NCBI RefSeq assembly: GCF_000017805.1
Contig: NC_009767.1
Location: 2,418,001-2,482,000, forward strand
Direction of reading: 5' to 3'
Source: Roseiflexus castenholzii DSM 13941
GTDB lineage: Bacteria > Chloroflexota > Chloroflexia > Chloroflexales > Roseiflexaceae
DNA length: 64,000 nucleotides
Shown: piece by piece, positions 34,101 through 42,764 of the stretch
Layout: the number at the start of each line of letters is the position of its first letter
Numbering within the stretch: position 1 is the first letter of the stretch
The notes under the pieces: generated by a model
Databases searched by the model: none
Told to the model about the DNA's origin: nothing
The model's input: the letters and a program-made list of their open reading frames with translations, nothing else
Position numbers and translations under genes: made by a program

Positions 34101-35762
34101 AAGATGGCGCAGGGGTCCAAGCCGGGTGAAGGCGGTCAGATTCCGGGCATCAAGGTCTCGGAAGAGATTGCGCGTATCCGGCATACGACGCCGGGCGTGA
34201 CGCTGATCTCGCCGCCGCCGCACCACGATATCTATAGCATCGAGGACCTGGCGCAACTGATCTATGACCTGAAGCAGGCGAATCCGCGCGCGGCAGTGTC
34301 GGTCAAACTGGTTGCCGAAGCGGGCGTGGGCACGATTGCCGCTGGCGTCGCCAAAGGCGGTGCGGATGTTATTCACATTTCCGGGCATTCGGGCGGCACC
34401 GGTGCGTCACCGCTGTCGTCGATCAAGAACGCCGGGATCAACTGGGAAATCGGGCTTGCCGAGACGCAACAGACCCTGGTGCTCAACGGGCTGCGCGGGC
34501 GGGTGCGGCTGCGCGTTGATGGCGGGTTCAAAACCGGGCGCGACGTCGTGTTGGCGGCATTGCTCGGCGCTGACGAGTTTTCGTTTGGCACGGCGGCGCT
34601 TGTTGCCGAAGGATGCGTCATGGCGCGCACATGTCACACGAACAACTGCCCGGTCGGTGTCGCCACACAGCGTTCTGATCTGCGCGCGAAGTTTCCCGGC
34701 AAGCCGGAGGATGTCGTCAATTTCTTCCGTCACGTGGCGCAGGAAGTGCGTGAAATCCTTGCATCGCTCGGCGCGCGTTCGCTCGACGATATTATCGGGC
34801 GCACCGACCTGCTGCGTCAGGTTCCACGTGGTCATCCCGGCGCGGATGCGCTCAATCTGGCGCCGCTGCTGGCGCGTTTTGACCGTCCTGGCGATCCGAT
34901 CCGAAATGTGCAACCGTGGAACGGGCTGATCAATGTCGGTGCACTGAACCGGCGGTTGCTCGATGATGCGTCACGCGCGCTCGATTATCAGTTGCACGTG
35001 GAACTGCACTACCCGATCACCAATGTGGATCGCACGGTTGGCGCAACGCTTTCGGGCGAAATCGGGCGACGGTTCGGTGAGGCGGGTCTGCCGGAGGGGA
35101 TGATTACGGTCAGTTTTCGCGGCAGCGCCGGGCAGAGTTTTGCCGCCTTCCTCGCGCCTGGCGTCCGCATGGTGATCGATGGCGAGTGCAACGACTACGT
35201 CGGCAAGGGGATGGCGGGCGGCGAGATCGTTGTGCGCCCGCTGCCACAGGCGCGCTACCCGTGGCACGAAAGCACAATCATCGGCAACACCTGTCTCTAC
35301 GGCGCTACCGGAGGTACGCTCTTCGCCGCCGGTCGTGCCGGTGAACGTTTCGCCGTGCGCAACTCAGGCGCAGTGGCAGTCGTCGAGGGGGTCGGCGATC
35401 ACGGGTGTGAGTATATGACCGGCGGCGTTGTGCTGGTCATTGGTCCCACCGGGCGCAACTTCGCAGCCGGCATGAGCGGCGGCATCGCCTACGTCTACGA
35501 TGAGCATGGGACGTTTCCGTCGCGTTGTAACACTGAAATGGTGACGCTCAACATGCTCGACCCGGCGGACGAAGACAATGTGCGCGCGCTGCTGGTGCGC
35601 CACGTCGAACTGACCGGCAGCCCGCATGCGGCGTCGCTGCTGGAACGCTGGGAAGTGGCTCGCGGCGCCTTCTGGCGCATTCAACCGCGCGGTTTGGAGA
35701 CGGTGCGGATGCCGAAGGCGCTCCTCCGTGTGCGCGAACGCACCCTCGGTGTGCATCGGTAG
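31122..35762 (+). CDS. gltB: Glutamate synthase, large (glutamine amidotransferase) subunit
   Basis: The 1546-residue product converts glutamine plus 2-oxoglutarate into two glutamates. Domains in order: class II amidotransferase with HDACGIGFVARLSG, whose Cys (residue 22) is the nucleophile once the propeptide is removed; central domain; FMN-binding barrel with KPGEGGQIPG and SGHSGGTGASPLSS; the 3Fe-4S cluster CVMARTCHTNNCPVG; and the C-terminal beta-helix with CLYGATGGTLFAAGRAGERF. ATG 31122 follows AAGGTGA. No gltD small subunit is next to it, so the partner is elsewhere or the enzyme uses ferredoxin, as expected in a phototroph. Confidence 0.95.
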   Translation: MDQLKQPEMRGLYDPRFEHDACGIGFVARLSGEPSHTILAYALTAVGRMAHRGGVAADGKSGDGAGVLTQIPRAFFARELAIRGVRYPVEDLAVGMFFLPQHEGHRSTARGIVEQILAQYGMALLAWRPVPVNLDALGDSARESCPVIEQALIARPPHNHTAPNAYERALYLARRTIEAEARAHRLEGFSIPSLSSRTLVYKGLLVAPALPEFYDDLHDPLYETAIALYHQRYSTNTFPTWERAQPFRMLSHNGEINTLRGNITWMQAREAEWRRAAAAAQQSRLIEASIDGDPLAMALSAAMIGPVVDTSGSDSAMLDNVLELLVMGGRDIRHSLTMLVPEAWERVHDMEPPRRAFYQYHAGMMEPWDGPAALAFCDGQVVGLALDRNGLRPARYLLTDDGLVVCGSEVGAVSIDESRVIRKGKVGPGQMIAADLRAGRFEENDDIRSALAARQPYAEWLKRHMRVLAPAGAPRVSEPDEPESRSARESKSALLGELQRAFGYTAEELAVVLKPMLRDGLEPVGSMGDDTPTAVLADRPRPLYNYFKQRFAEVTNPPIDPIREELVMSLSFSLGRRGNLLLETPEHAHLLRLSSPVLNNEHLAMLRNISDPAFATATLDATFVADDGVHGMIAALDRLCRAAEEAIAADKVILIISDRGVDAYRAPIPALLALGAVHQHLIRTGLRTSVSLVVESGEPREVHHLACLVGMGAEAVNPYLALATVRALAVERDEVRGKAAETPDRRAAGELADEAEQNYIHALEKGLLKVMSKMGISTVDSYCGAQIFEAVGLADEVIERCFAGVSSHLGGHSFRKLAADVLEHHEAAFSNRLPALAGRSSLPHPGYYKFKKDGEYHTFSPAVVHALQRAANGGSYADYLAYSKLVHNRPPVELRDLLDIVPLQPIPVDEVEPIEAIVRRFSTAAMSHGSTSIEAHETLAIAMNRLGGMSNCGEGGEDPERYRDERNSTIKQVASGRFGVTPAYLASALELQIKMAQGSKPGEGGQIPGIKVSEEIARIRHTTPGVTLISPPPHHDIYSIEDLAQLIYDLKQANPRAAVSVKLVAEAGVGTIAAGVAKGGADVIHISGHSGGTGASPLSSIKNAGINWEIGLAETQQTLVLNGLRGRVRLRVDGGFKTGRDVVLAALLGADEFSFGTAALVAEGCVMARTCHTNNCPVGVATQRSDLRAKFPGKPEDVVNFFRHVAQEVREILASLGARSLDDIIGRTDLLRQVPRGHPGADALNLAPLLARFDRPGDPIRNVQPWNGLINVGALNRRLLDDASRALDYQLHVELHYPITNVDRTVGATLSGEIGRRFGEAGLPEGMITVSFRGSAGQSFAAFLAPGVRMVIDGECNDYVGKGMAGGEIVVRPLPQARYPWHESTIIGNTCLYGATGGTLFAAGRAGERFAVRNSGAVAVVEGVGDHGCEYMTGGVVLVIGPTGRNFAAGMSGGIAYVYDEHGTFPSRCNTEMVTLNMLDPADEDNVRALLVRHVELTGSPHAASLLERWEVARGAFWRIQPRGLETVRMPKALLRVRERTLGVHR

Positions 35763-35802
35763 ACATCGTTGCCTCTGCCGGTTGTCCCCTTATCCCTCCT
35801 GC

Positions 35803-35829
35803 CCCCTGCTCCCACACGGGGAGCAGGGG
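35803..35829 (+). terminator. Hairpin after gltB
   Basis: CCCCTGCTCCC pairs perfectly with GGGAGCAGGGG around ACACG, 41 bp past the gltB stop and between convergent transcription units. No U-run. Confidence 0.5.
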
Positions 35830-35864
35830 ACGTCCATTCCGGTGGAAGCCCTATCGCGTCATCG

Positions 35865-36215
35865 CTACCCCACAACAATCGCCTGCGTCGGTAGATCGAC
35901 ACTCTCTGTCGCCCCGGTGGCGAGGTTGACCACGGTTGCACGGTTTTCTTCCATGTGCTGCATCACCAGCCATTGCCCGTCGGTGCGAAGGATGGCTTCA
36001 GCCGGGGCGGATGCTGTCACCTGCTCCACGGCGTCCGAGACGACATCCAGGCGCCACACGCCGAGCGAAGACGCTGGGTCATCGTAGAGATCGCCGGGGC
36101 GGAGGAGAAAGTGCAACGCACGACTGTCGGGCGACCAGGTCAACCCCCAGGCGTGGCCTGGCGCCTGCGGCGGCGTGATCACGCGCGGTTCGGCAGTCGA
36201 GGCGGACAGAAGCGC
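35865..36215 (-). pseudogene. C-terminal fragment of a beta-propeller (WD40/TolB-like) protein
   Basis: About 115 codons read GHAWGLTWSPDSRALHF, then GVWRLDVVSDAVEQVT and TDGQWLVMQHM, three strand patterns typical of TolB/WD-like propeller blades. There is no start: homology-like sequence ends near 36215, where it joins an unrelated reading frame. It is probably the tail of a longer secreted or regulatory protein cut by a deletion. Confidence 0.55.
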
Positions 36216-36475
36216 GCAGCGGCGTGCCTGGATTGTTCTTCGGGCGACAGATCAGGCATCGTGCGCTCGATTTCCACCAGGATGCGTCCACAGGAGTGTG
36301 TGATGAAGATATCCCACCATCGGCGCCACATTATCTCATTGAGTGATGAGACCGGTTGCTCCGCCTCCAGGTGAAACCCTTCGCACTCGCCGATATATCC
36401 CCAAAACTGGAGTTCGAGCGGAAAATCGCTTCCGATTCCCCACGATCCGGCGCCTGTTGGGTGCATCCATGACAT
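36179..36475 (-). pseudogene. Truncated hypothetical protein
   Basis: The ATG at 36475 begins a 98-residue frame. The first 80 residues look protein-like and aromatic-rich (FPLELQFWGYIGECEGFHLE, IMWRRWWDIFITHSCGRILV). The last 15 or so are the wrong-frame continuation across the junction near 36235 with the propeller fragment. I do not recognise the family. Confidence 0.4.
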
Positions 36476-36589
36476 CTTGTCAGAATCAGAACTCTTGATG
36501 TTGGAAATAATGTCGGAAACGTCGGAAGAGCCGCCGACGTGAACGTCCGCTTAATGTTGGAGCATATGGGGCAACCCGGTGTATGCGCT

Positions 36590-37320
36590 AAGCGCCACGA
36601 ATTTCATAGACCAGACCCGAAACTTCGCATCGCGTATCGCGCCAGCAACGACTATTGTCGGCGCACCGCGTCACGCCATTGATGATGACCTGAAATGGCG
36701 CGCCGATGGATGGCAGCATTGGCGTAATCCGCAGCTGACGCAAGAACTGGCGCAGTTCGTCTGCGTCCCCGGCGTCGATGCGGTCGAACAGACCTCCGGG
36801 ACCAACCACTCGTCTGGCGCGCTGAGCATCCGCCCAAACAGCGCCTGATCGCGCGTCTCCAAGTCTCGCGCGGCGGACCGCTCGGCATCGCTGGCGGAGG
36901 CGAGCGCGCGTTGGAGCGTGCCGCGATATTTCGATCTCGCGCAGATGGTCGCAAAGTCGAGCGCCCGCGCCAGTGTCAGAAGGGCGACCGTTGGCGCCCG
37001 TGCGCTGACGAGCCAGGGCAACGGGTCAATTCCATCGTCGAGCGCGAGCAGATCGGCAAAGAGCCGCTGCGCCAGGCGACCGCGCGGATGGGTGAGCGGC
37101 ACACCCGGGCGCAGATGGCGGAGCGCCGCCAGCTGATCCCGCTGCCGCACATCAGCAGCCAGTGTGAGGGGTGTCGGTCGAGACTGGAGCGACGATCTCA
37201 GCCAGGGCTTATGGAGTTTGAGAACATAATCCGGTATCGCCCAATGGAGCCCGCGAAGGCGGGCTTCGCAACCGGAGCCTGCGGCTTCAGCTGCCGGGCG
37301 GGCGAGCGGATAGCGGGATC
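36590..37320 (-). pseudogene. Frameshifted hypothetical protein, unknown family
   Basis: An open stretch from a stop near 37320 reads GLHWAIPDYVLKLHKPWLRS and then helical sequence (FADLLALDDGID, ALFGRMLSAPDEW). Near 36790 the coding sense moves to another frame, which continues GPGGLFDRIDAGDADELRQF and FQVIINGVTRCAD to a stop near 36590. The combined product of about 240 residues has no recognisable start. One indel in a decaying gene is the simplest reading. Confidence 0.42.
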
Positions 37321-37388
37321 ATTTTTCAAAAACCATCAGCCTGCAGCGAGACGTCGGTTTCTGACACTTCGGACCGCACTCGCTCCTT

Positions 37389-38015
37389 TCACAGCGCCGA
37401 CGGCGCGCCGGTCGGGGTCACCGGCGCCAGTTGCTCGACGATCCGCAGCAGGTCGTCGCGGGTCAGCTGCGCATCGCCGGTCTGCACTGCGGACACGCGA
37501 CTCGCGCCGGGCGCCGCTTCGCGCCACTGCACCTGCTGGGCGGGACAGTCATCGGTGGCGGACCACATGGCCCACGTGGCGGCGCGATGGCGCGGAGTGA
37601 GGTCCGCCGTCGGCGGCGCGCTATTCACCGCGCCGAGTGTGAAGAGGAGGCATATTCCCTGCTCATCAACGTAGGAGACGGCATAGTGAGGACCAGACGG
37701 CGCATCGGCGCTGGCGTGCCAGATCGCCGCTGCCGCCTGGCGGAAGCGCTCGGGCTGCTATACCGCCTGGGCATCGCCGGAGTCAACCGGAGTCGGCGCC
37801 TCCGGCGCGGGAACGGCTATCGGCGAGCGCTGCGGCGGGATGGCGGTCGGCGTGATCTGTCCGCCGGTTGATGTGGCAGGAATGACGGTAGCTGGTGAGA
37901 GCGTCGCCGGAGCAGCAGATAACGACGCTGCCGGTCGGTTGGTCGTCGCGCACGCGGTTCCGCTGATGAGGATGCTGACACTGATAAGGAAAGAGGTAAA
38001 CAGTGACCGTTGCAT
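37389..38015 (-). pseudogene. Lipoprotein gene interrupted by one in-frame TAG
   Basis: ATG 38015, with AAAGG about 10 bp upstream, opens a lipoprotein: signal SFLISVSILISGTACATT with a lipobox Cys, then a Pro/Thr/Ala linker. At 37758-37760 a TAG interrupts; the same frame continues with QPERFRQAAAAIWHASADAP, DEQGICLLFTLGAVN and a C-terminal TRDDLLRIVEQLAPVTPTGA before a normal stop at 37389. The ending resembles that of the next gene (SRDELRAIGESLRPV), so the two may be paralogues. Either the gene is recently dead, or the base is a sequencing error or read-through site. Confidence 0.62.
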
Positions 38016-38042
38016 AAGCGGGAACCTTTCTGCACCGCCCCT

Positions 38043-38673
38043 CTATGGCGTTACAGGGCGCAGCGACTCGCCGATGGCACGCAGTTCGTCACGGCTCAGC
38101 GGCTCGTAGGCGTTCACCGCCGAACCGGGCGCACCAAAGATCGTGACAGTGGTCCCATTCAGTACGACGACGAGCGTCCGGTTCCACCCCAGCATCTGGT
38201 TGTCGCCGCCCCTGACCGGCGTTTCATAGATCACCGCCGGGCGCCCCTGGATCACGATCGTGTCATCCACGTTCCGCGCTCCGTCCCAAAATGCGGCGTG
38301 TGTGGCGGGCGGCGGGCGGACGCTGGTATCCTGCATGACGACGATCTCGCGGGCGTCGTTCCAGAGGTAGCGGGAGATGACGGCATAGGGTGCATCCGCG
38401 CCCGGCTCCTGCACCGCGATGAGACGACCTTCGGGCGCCCACCCCTGAAAGGGTGCCCGTTCTAGCACGCGCGCCATCCCGTCGACGGGCTGTGAACGTT
38501 CTCGGACCACGATCTGGTGATAGAAGGCTACGACATCGTCGGCTGCGCTGAGGGCGGTCGCCGGTGCCGCAACGATCACGGCGAGCGCTGTCCACGCAGT
38601 GATGCGCCTGTGGCTCCGCCACCGGGCCGGTCGCAATTCCGGGATACAAGTATCCTGGGAAAGGACGTGTCAT
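38043..38673 (-). pseudogene. Secreted protein of unknown function with probable N-terminal frameshift
   Basis: From about 38636 the frame gives a signal-like ITAWTALAVIVAAPATALSA followed by a beta-rich domain (YAVISRYLWNDAREIVVMQD, VIQGRPAVIYETPVRGGDNQ) ending SRDELRAIGESLRPVTP. This resembles DUF4367-type extracytoplasmic domains of anti-sigma factors. A better start, ATG 38673 next to GGGAGG, lies in another frame and encodes MTRPFPGYLYPGIA; joining the two needs one indel near 38636. If not, a TTG at 38636 would be the start. Confidence 0.5.
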
Positions 38674-38998
38674 CACCTCCCGAATTTCCTGGCGACACCT
38701 CATTGTGTACCTCCTCATCCCTGGGAGGACACAAAGAGCGCGACAGCGTCCACGACAAGCACGCAGACCGCGCCTGCGAGGATTGCGGTGTTTGCAGCTG
38801 TCTACGCATCCTCTCGGATTCGGGTGATGCACGAAGCACAACCATCAAGACGAGCGCGAGCGGCGCTAAAAGAATGAGCGCTGCCGTCAGTTCCAGTGCG
38901 TGTGATGGAAACGTAAAGAGAGTGGCAATGATGGCGGTCTCGACGAGCAAGAACACGAGAGTGATTAACTTGCTCGCAGGCAGGTTGATGGCGACCAT
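38576..38998 (-). CDS. Small membrane protein, C-terminus doubtful
   Basis: ATG 38998 after GGAAGGCGAAGAGG encodes NLPASKLITLVFLLVETAII and LTAALILLAPLALVLMVVLR, two membrane segments. After about residue 75 the sequence looks unlike protein and runs over the start of the next gene, so the true end was probably lost to a frameshift. Family unknown. Confidence 0.4.
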   Translation of the reverse strand: MVAINLPASKLITLVFLLVETAIIATLFTFPSHALELTAALILLAPLALVLMVVLRASPESERMRRQLQTPQSSQARSACLSWTLSRSLCPPRDEEVHNEVSPGNSGGDDTSFPRILVSRNCDRPGGGATGASLRGQRSP

Positions 38999-39021
38999 GC
39001 CTCTTCGCCTTCCCGATTTCG

Positions 39022-39423
39022 TCAGAACAAAGCATCCAGAGCGGGGACGTTGACCCAGCACATCCGACAGCGAAACCCATCTTCATCGGCGTCGCCGATC
39101 AGCACAACCCTGTCGCCCGGCTGAATGCGTTCTTTGACGGAAGCGGGCCAGACAATGCCCATCTTCCAGATCGCAGGCGCGTCAACCGGGACAGCGATAG
39201 TATCAACACCGACCTTCACGTCCAGCGTCTGATCAGTCACTGCAGCAACGACGCCCCGGTACACCGCGTTCGGTTTGGGCGGCGGATCGCCAGGTGCGTA
39301 GGAAAAGCCATGCGGCAGTTCCGTAATGTTCTGCCCCCTATGCTGCAACAATGCATGAGTTGCCGTTAACCCCGCTGCGCTGAGACCAACCAGCGAAGTG
39401 GTCAGGAACGTCCGGCGATTCAT
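39022..39423 (-). CDS. Tat-signal protein of unknown function
   Basis: The 133-residue product starts MNRRTFLTTSLVGLSAAGL, a twin-arginine-like export signal. It is followed by a small domain with DQTLDVKVGVDTIAVPVDAP and PGDRVVLIGDADEDGFRCRM, which looks like an OB-type barrel. GGAGG lies about 9 bp before the ATG. It does not match a family I can name. Confidence 0.6.
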   Translation of the reverse strand: MNRRTFLTTSLVGLSAAGLTATHALLQHRGQNITELPHGFSYAPGDPPPKPNAVYRGVVAAVTDQTLDVKVGVDTIAVPVDAPAIWKMGIVWPASVKERIQPGDRVVLIGDADEDGFRCRMCWVNVPALDALF

Positions 39424-39574
39424 GATGGATGACCTCCAACAAAAGATCAGGGATCCTGGGAAGCGCATGCCGCGATGCAGAGCAGATAGCATACGAAATA
39501 CGCTTCTGGCATTTCAGCCAGCGGAAGGCATGCAATAGCGCAGATGGTTCCGCAATTGGCGCCCATAGCAGACC

Positions 39575-40051
39575 TCAGATTGCTTCTCCCGACTCATGTG
39601 ACAGATCACGCCCGAAAATCAGTCTGTCCAGCGGCTCGCCAGCGAGGGCGCGCTTCATGATTCTGATTTTCTGATCGACGGAAAATTGCGGAGCGTCTGC
39701 AGGAAGCAGCTGCGTTCCTTTGCGAATCGTCGTATATCCGTTCAGGAAGGTGATTTCCTGCTCCACAACGACTGCTTTCATGTCACCTTTGCGTTCGCCG
39801 CGTGAGGTTGTGGTTCTGATCCGCTGCGGAATCTGGTCGGGCGTCAGCGACGGCGGCACGCCCTGGGCAGTGATGTCAATGGTCGACTCCTGCCCGTCGG
39901 CGCTCGTATGCACGTCACCCATCGCGCTCCAGATCGTCTCCACCCCGTTCTGATACCGGCAACGCACCATCATGCGGAACTCATACCCATCGGCGCGATT
40001 GGTCTGCGTGTAATCGAGCAGCTCAAACCCGGCAACACGAGATGGCCACAT
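39575..40051 (-). CDS. Hypothetical cytoplasmic protein
   Basis: A 158-residue protein with no signal or membrane segment. AAGGAGGAGG sits 6 bp before the ATG, an excellent ribosome site, so the gene is probably real. The N-terminal half looks beta-rich (FELLDYTQTNRADGYEFRMM) and the C-terminal part helical (SVDQKIRIMKRALAGEPLDR). I do not recognise it. Confidence 0.55.
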   Translation of the reverse strand: MWPSRVAGFELLDYTQTNRADGYEFRMMVRCRYQNGVETIWSAMGDVHTSADGQESTIDITAQGVPPSLTPDQIPQRIRTTTSRGERKGDMKAVVVEQEITFLNGYTTIRKGTQLLPADAPQFSVDQKIRIMKRALAGEPLDRLIFGRDLSHESGEAI

Positions 40052-40291
40052 CGCTTACCTCCTCCTTAGTCTACAGGCCATCCAGGATGCCCAGGCGTTC
40101 GGTTCGCTTGGAGAAACGAGCGATGGGCATCGGCAGTATGGCACGAATGATCGCATATTGGCATCAGTGTGCAACGCTGCCGAACAATCCTCAGTATACT
40201 ATGCCCGGCCACAAGTGAACAAGTTACCGAGCACAACCATTGCTATGACGCTGGCGCGGACCACGCCAGCTTCCTCCTGGATCGCGCGCCG

Positions 40292-40940
40292 GAAGAGATG
40301 GCGCGTTGCGCGCGTGGCGCGACGCAGCAGCGAAAGGGGCAGGTCTGCGACATGTTCCTCCAGAGGCGGTCAGATGGATGCCCCGTGCGGCGCAGCCAGC
40401 AGTTCCCGCCGTCCCCAGGAGTACAGGATGGCGGCACTGCGTCCCGGCAGCCGCAGTTTGCGGTACACCTCCGTCCCAGGTTGGCGATGCGGCGCGCCGA
40501 CAGGCGCAGGTCCTGCGCGATCTGTTGGTTGGTCCGTCCGTGGGCGATGGCGCGCAAGACCGCGCGCTCAGCAGGCGTCAGCGGCGAAGCGTGCGGCGGG
40601 GTCAGACGGGCGCGGCGACCGGCGGCCGCGTCGATCAGCGCGCGCTCGAGCGCCGGGAGACGGCACTGACTCGCCAGCAGGATCGCCGAGCGGAACTCCC
40701 ACAGGTCGCCCCGGTACTCCGGGCAGGGGTTGTGCGTGACGACCACCACTTGACGGTGCGCCAGCGCTGCGGCGGGGAGCGTGCGCAGCGCATAGCCGAA
40801 GGGCGCGTCCAGCATTGCCAGCAGCGGCGCGTCGGGGTCGTGGCGCCAGCCGCGTTGTTGCAGCAAGGTGAGGAGCGCCTGTTGCAGGTCGGGGATGTCG
40901 CATCGGAGCACAACGTCCATTGCCGGCGTCGACGAAGGAT
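40292..40940. repeat. Direct repeat (LuxR unit), copy 1
   Basis: About 649 bp nearly identical to 43472-44120, a constant offset of 3180. It contains the whole frameshifted LuxR gene and short flanks. Confidence 0.88.
40370..40920 (-). pseudogene. LuxR-type regulator with degenerate receiver, frameshifted (copy 1)
   Basis: The start MDVVLRCDIPDLQQALLTLL opens a receiver-like domain lacking the usual acidic cluster. Then comes LTPAERAVLRAIAHGRTNQQ, the first helices of a LuxR/NarL helix-turn-helix. After ARRIANL the frame breaks; in the next frame it continues TEVYRKLRLPGRSAAILYSW and stops at 40370. Restoring one C (CTG CGG ACG) would give IANLRTEVYRKL, a perfect helix-turn-helix. Exactly the same lesion is present in copy 2, 3180 bp away. 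Confidence 0.72.
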
Positions 40941-41067
40941 AGACTGCGTCATGATGCCCCATAATGCGATGCTCTGTAGAGATGCATATAGCTCACGGGA
41001 GCAGATGCACTGCCGTGAGCAGGCTCCTTCTTCCTGATTGTGTCGTGCGATTTATGCTGCCTCCTGG

Positions 41068-41652
41068 CTAGCGTGTGAGTCGCCAGGACGACGTCTGATT
41101 GTCCATCACGCCCATCGAACCGCAATACGTGTTACAGTCAAGAACAGCGCCAGTCCATGCAGTATGTTCGTAATGATAGAAATGGTTGCATCCGCCAAAA
41201 GCCTGTGCTGATGAGACCCGATCATCCCAGCCCGGTTCCATTGATGGGTTTCCATAACTCGAGCCATCGCTACAACCGGGAGTATGTGAAGTAACGCGAA
41301 TGATTGAGCCGCCTCCTCGGTTCGCCCCATCCCATTGAATGCCTATCACGGTATTGGAGGAAGTTGATAGCAGCATCTGTGTGATGTCCTCTGGTGAGGC
41401 GGTCGACGGCGCTTGCACTGCACCGCCTGTTGCGATGGCGAGCGCCTCAGCAAAGGTGGCGAAACACCCAAGGCTCACAGACTCAGATTGTGTTTGAGCC
41501 TCGTGAAGCGGGGCGACATGCACGACACAATGGTGCTGATTGCCAGGCGTCGGCGGCGCCGTCGATTGCGCGTATATGCCCGATGCCATAATCGTTGATG
41601 CTATCAAGGCGAGAGTGATGACAACTATCTTGATCGTCGGTCGTTTGAACAT
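41068..41652 (-). CDS. Secreted Cys-containing protein with beta/gamma-crystallin-like features
   Basis: The 194-residue precursor has a signal peptide (IVVITLALIASTIMASGIYA) cleaved near AQS. The C-terminal part shows a two-fold pattern: WDDRVSSAQAFGG, and later HTAWTGAVLDCNTYCGSMGV then NQTSSWRL. The D-R-x-S-S and TSS-W-R motifs resemble those of crystallin-like or I36-type small extracellular proteins; this is tentative. GGAGATG lies 9 bp before the ATG. The gene lies in the same strand series as the sigma/anti-sigma pair. Confidence 0.55.
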   Translation of the reverse strand: MFKRPTIKIVVITLALIASTIMASGIYAQSTAPPTPGNQHHCVVHVAPLHEAQTQSESVSLGCFATFAEALAIATGGAVQAPSTASPEDITQMLLSTSSNTVIGIQWDGANRGGGSIIRVTSHTPGCSDGSSYGNPSMEPGWDDRVSSAQAFGGCNHFYHYEHTAWTGAVLDCNTYCGSMGVMDNQTSSWRLTR

Positions 41653-41832
41653 AGTTTCATCTCCTGTATGAGAACTTGTTGGATTGTGCGAACTTCCAGC
41701 GTAAACTGTTGTCCGGCGCGACTCAATCGCGCACATCGGGTCGCCGACAAGATAAGTGTTCAGCAACGCGACTCTCGCCGAAAACCCCGCAGCAGAGCCA
41801 GGTGCTCTGTTGCGGGGTATCACGACAGGTCT

Positions 41833-42723
41833 TTAGCGAAGCGACTCTGCCACCTGGAGCAGTTGCCCTTTATCAAGACCCAGTCCGTAGGCTGACAAGG
41901 TGTAGGTCAATCCATCCTCATGCCACGAGAGCCAGGCGGAATCGATCGAATCATCCCAGCGTAAGTCGCCAAGCGTTTCCTGAGGATCTCCCTGACCATC
42001 GCTCCGCCAGCCGCCTCGAACATACGTCGCTTCCTGCCCGTTCACCAGCACCGATTGGGCGCGCGAGCGAGGCAGCAGAAACGGGGCAACGTTCGGTCCA
42101 GACACAATTTCGAGGTTCATCTGCGCTGAAGCGGCGTCCGGTGCGCTGACAGACCGATAGGTGAGGAGCGCCGCAATCCTCAGTTCCGCAATCTGCGCGG
42201 ATGTCGATACTGTCGTGCGATCCACTCGAACGCCTGCCAGTGATACGCCCTCGGGCAGCCAGGCTGGAGTACGAATAGAGAACGGAACCTGTTGTTGCGC
42301 TTCCGCGAGGCTGAGCAGCGACGGCGTTGGCGGAGCGGTTGGCTCGACGTGTGTCGTGGTAAGCGTGGATTGGCTCTGCATCGTATCAACGAACGCCAGC
42401 CCGAAGCGCTGAAGGATCGCAGCGACTGCGGCGTGCGTCACGGGTGCGCCGATCAATACTCCTATCAGCAGCACAACAATGGCCAGACCGATTAACCGGG
42501 GTGTCATAGACGCGGCGGCAAATCCTCCCGGTGAGACGCGGCGAGGCTGTGCAGAACGCTGGCAGCGCTCCGCCGCATGCACGCGGGCAAGCCGGGCGTG
42601 TATCGCTGGCCACGGATGCAGGTCATCCGGTATTGCCTGTGCTGCAATCTCCTCCAGGAGACGCCGAACAGGCTGTCGCCTGTCGATCACGGTATGTTCC
42701 ACTGGACGCTGTCGCCTGTTCAT
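41833..42723 (-). CDS. Anti-sigma factor-like membrane protein (DUF4367-type C-terminus)
   Basis: The 296-residue product has a basic cytoplasmic N-terminus of about 75 residues, one membrane segment (LIGLAIVVLLIGVLIGAPVT) and an extracytoplasmic region. The latter has SIRTPAWLPEGVSLAGVRVD, the typical start of DUF4367, and ends LSWHEDGLTYTLSAYGLGLD. It lies 41 bp downstream of an ECF sigma gene, the standard arrangement of sigma and membrane-bound anti-sigma. It would hold the sigma factor at the membrane until an external signal releases it. Confidence 0.75.
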   Translation of the reverse strand: MNRRQRPVEHTVIDRRQPVRRLLEEIAAQAIPDDLHPWPAIHARLARVHAAERCQRSAQPRRVSPGGFAAASMTPRLIGLAIVVLLIGVLIGAPVTHAAVAAILQRFGLAFVDTMQSQSTLTTTHVEPTAPPTPSLLSLAEAQQQVPFSIRTPAWLPEGVSLAGVRVDRTTVSTSAQIAELRIAALLTYRSVSAPDAASAQMNLEIVSGPNVAPFLLPRSRAQSVLVNGQEATYVRGGWRSDGQGDPQETLGDLRWDDSIDSAWLSWHEDGLTYTLSAYGLGLDKGQLLQVAESLR

Positions 42724-42764
42724 CGCTTTATCTCCTTGTCATCATAAAAATAGTTATGCAACCG

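Noticed and set aside
31704..34388. 894-codon frame on the minus strand inside gltB
   Set aside because: Antisense shadow of gltB; composition is Arg/His/Gln-rich and shows no family motif.
40169..41037. Plus-strand frames opposite the LuxR copy
   Set aside because: They are the antisense of the frameshifted regulator; the minus strand has the recognisable helix-turn-helix.
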